Origin: Alphaproteobacteria bacterium
GTDB lineage: Bacteria; Pseudomonadota; Alphaproteobacteria; Rhizobiales; Xanthobacteraceae
Direction: 5' to 3'
DNA: 7,311 nucleotides
Assembly (NCBI GenBank): GCA_005884855.1
Contig: VAZS01000024.1
Span: 1-7,311 of the forward strand
Part shown: positions 6,478 to 7,311 of the stretch, in pieces
Numbering within the stretch: position 1 is the first letter of the stretch
Layout: every line of letters starts with the position of its first letter
Translations under genes and position numbers: made by a program
Notes under the pieces: model-generated
The model's input: only the letters and a program-made list of their open reading frames with translations
Told to the model about the DNA's origin: nothing
Databases searched by the model: none

Positions 6478-6501
6478 GTCCGCTAAGCGCCGACAGCGGA
6501 C
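6478..6501. repeat. 7-bp perfect hairpin, second of an adjacent pair
   Basis: GTCCGCT (6478-6484) and AGCGGAC (6495-6501) are perfect inverted arms around a 10-base loop, 20 bases from the preceding hairpin. GTCCGCT/AGCGGAC arms are familiar from dispersed repeats in rhizobial intergenic DNA, so this may be a degenerate copy. Multiple copies elsewhere in the genome would be needed to confirm it. Confidence 0.45.
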
Positions 6502-6543
6502 CTTGCCGCAACCGCGCTTAGGCACCCGACCCTATGCTGCCAT

Positions 6544-6595
6544 TGACGAGCTAACCAGCCTGAGCGGCTACTCGCGGCTGCTCGCATTCTCGTCA
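6544..6595. repeat. Inverted repeat enclosing a tandem 10-bp repeat
   Basis: TGACGAG (6544-6550) and CTCGTCA (6589-6595) form perfect 7-bp outer arms. Between them GCGGCTACTC and GCGGCTGCTC follow each other directly (6564-6583, one mismatch), and AGCC/GGCT (6557-6569) can form a small inner stem. The function is unknown and the 38-base separation of the outer arms makes a stable RNA stem uncertain. Confidence 0.35.
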
Positions 6596-6709
6596 TAGCG
6601 CACTCGTTGCCTTAGTGATCGCGAAGTCTAATGGTTGCACAGCCAGCCGTGCTGACATTAGCGAGGCTCGTCTGCGAATTCATCGGACCGTCAAGTCGTT
6701 CACGATTTA

Positions 6710-7311
6710 CTAAAATCCGGCCTTGCGCAGCCCCTCCAGAATGTGCTCGACGTCGGCCGGATTGGGCCAAGTCCGCCGTAGCACACTGGCGGAATATTCC
6801 AGGTTCGCATCCATTTGCTTGAGTTCGGTTAGCGCCGCCTGCGCATCCTTTATCCTCCCGAGCTGGGCCAGCCCGGCGACGACATAGCGCAGGCCGTGCG
6901 GCCAATTCCGGTTGAGGGTCCACGAGCGCCGTCCGGCCTCAACGGCCTCGGCATAGTGCCGCATCTGGTAGTGCGCGCCGGCGAGAGCGGGAAGCCAGCG
7001 GTCCAGGCGCGGATCGGTGGGGCTGAGCCGGATCCCGGTTTCGGCCAACTCGATCGCCTCTTCCCGCCGCCCGACGTAAACGTACATCTGTCCGAGCATG
7101 ACATGGGCGGCGGCAAAGCTCGGGTTGAGCCTGATCGCCTCCTCAAGCGCCGCGATCCCGCGGTCGATGCGCTGCGTCCACATGCAGACAAGACCGAGAG
7201 CGTAATGGGCATTTGGATAACGTGGATCGAGACGGATCGCGGACCGGCCCAGTTCGTAGCCCTCGGCAAAGTTGGCTCCAGCGTCCTCCGCCCAGCCGAG
7301 AAAGCCCGCGT
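6710..7311 (-). CDS. C-terminal part of a TPR protein, probably the tail of an adenylate/guanylate cyclase-TPR protein
   Basis: The frame is open from the right edge to a TAG at 6710, giving 199 residues with the N-terminus missing. Several tetratricopeptide repeats can be read, with the typical helix pairs and the [AY]-x-x-x-[A]-[LP] spacing, for example AIRLDPRYPNAHYALGLV, AIRLNPSFAAAHVMLGQM and TGIRLSPTDPRLDRWLPAL. The segment GWAEDAGANFAEGYELGRSA and the ending ILEGLRKAGF match, from memory, the C-terminal tail of class III nucleotide cyclase-TPR proteins of rhizobia, in which an N-terminal cyclase and a TolB-like region precede the repeats. The catalytic part would lie outside the window, so the cyclase assignment is inference; TPRs alone indicate protein-protein contact. 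An internal ATG at 7183 is not the start, since the repeat pattern continues upstream of it. A 427-base gap follows, so linkage to the binding protein gene is doubtful. Confidence 0.82.
   Translation of the reverse strand, partial: AGFLGWAEDAGANFAEGYELGRSAIRLDPRYPNAHYALGLVCMWTQRIDRGIAALEEAIRLNPSFAAAHVMLGQMYVYVGRREEAIELAETGIRLSPTDPRLDRWLPALAGAHYQMRHYAEAVEAGRRSWTLNRNWPHGLRYVVAGLAQLGRIKDAQAALTELKQMDANLEYSASVLRRTWPNPADVEHILEGLRKAGF

Larger units (their letters stand above)
6283..6709. other. Intergenic region between the TPR gene and the family 1 binding protein
   Basis: These 427 bases hold no gene I can support. They contain two neighbouring hairpins (6436-6457, 6478-6501), a tandem 10-bp repeat inside a longer inverted repeat (6544-6595) and a weak promoter-like pair (6400-6430). 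Short frames in this stretch on either strand lack both a good ribosome site and recognisable domains. The region must contain the promoter of the family 1 binding protein and the 3' end of the TPR transcript unless the two are co-transcribed. Confidence 0.6.

Noticed and set aside
6696..6705. TCGT/ACGA mini-palindrome just after the TPR stop as a terminator
   Set aside because: A 4-bp stem with a 2-base loop and no U-run is too weak to act as a terminator.
6612..6923. 103-codon minus-strand frame overlapping the TPR gene end
   Set aside because: It overlaps the TPR frame in another phase, and its sequence is low-information and without a ribosome site.

Overview
The window looks like a chromosomal stretch from an alphaproteobacterium, most likely a Bradyrhizobium-like member of the Hyphomicrobiales. 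The evidence is indirect: high GC, a solute receptor of the TAXI type with a C-terminal extension I associate with this group, a TPR tail resembling their cyclase/TPR proteins, and hairpin-rich intergenic DNA. No rRNA, tRNA, CRISPR array, transposase or phage gene was seen. All five protein genes lie on the minus strand, so transcription runs from the right edge to the left.

In order of transcription: (1) 7311-6710 is the C-terminal part of a TPR protein whose start lies beyond the right edge; its final repeats and ending resemble the tail of adenylate/guanylate cyclase-TPR proteins. (2) 6709-6283 is a 427-base intergenic region with two adjacent hairpins and a short tandem repeat. (3) 6282-4918 is a Tat-exported extracellular solute-binding protein of family 1, with no permease or ATPase on either side. 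(4) 4917-4590 is a 328-base intergenic region with a 12-bp hairpin, a pair of GACCGGT repeats 10 bp apart and a small palindrome. (5) 4589-2406 is a membrane-bound hybrid histidine kinase with a large periplasmic sensor region, a complete kinase core and a C-terminal receiver. (6) 2370-1255 is a TAXI-type (TRAP-associated) periplasmic solute receptor. (7) 1192-1 is the N-terminal 397 residues of an ABC family 5 solute-binding protein, cut by the left edge.

The last three genes are separated by only 35 and 62 bases and are probably one transcript. The most interesting point is this arrangement: a sensor kinase is followed by two periplasmic binding proteins of unrelated transporter classes, with a third, apparently stand-alone binding protein upstream, and no transport channel in the window. 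One reading is that one or more of the binding proteins capture ligand and present it to the kinase sensor. The simpler alternative is a loose cluster of orphan transport receptors. The kinase has no response-regulator or HPt partner in the window; its own receiver domain may take the phosphate.
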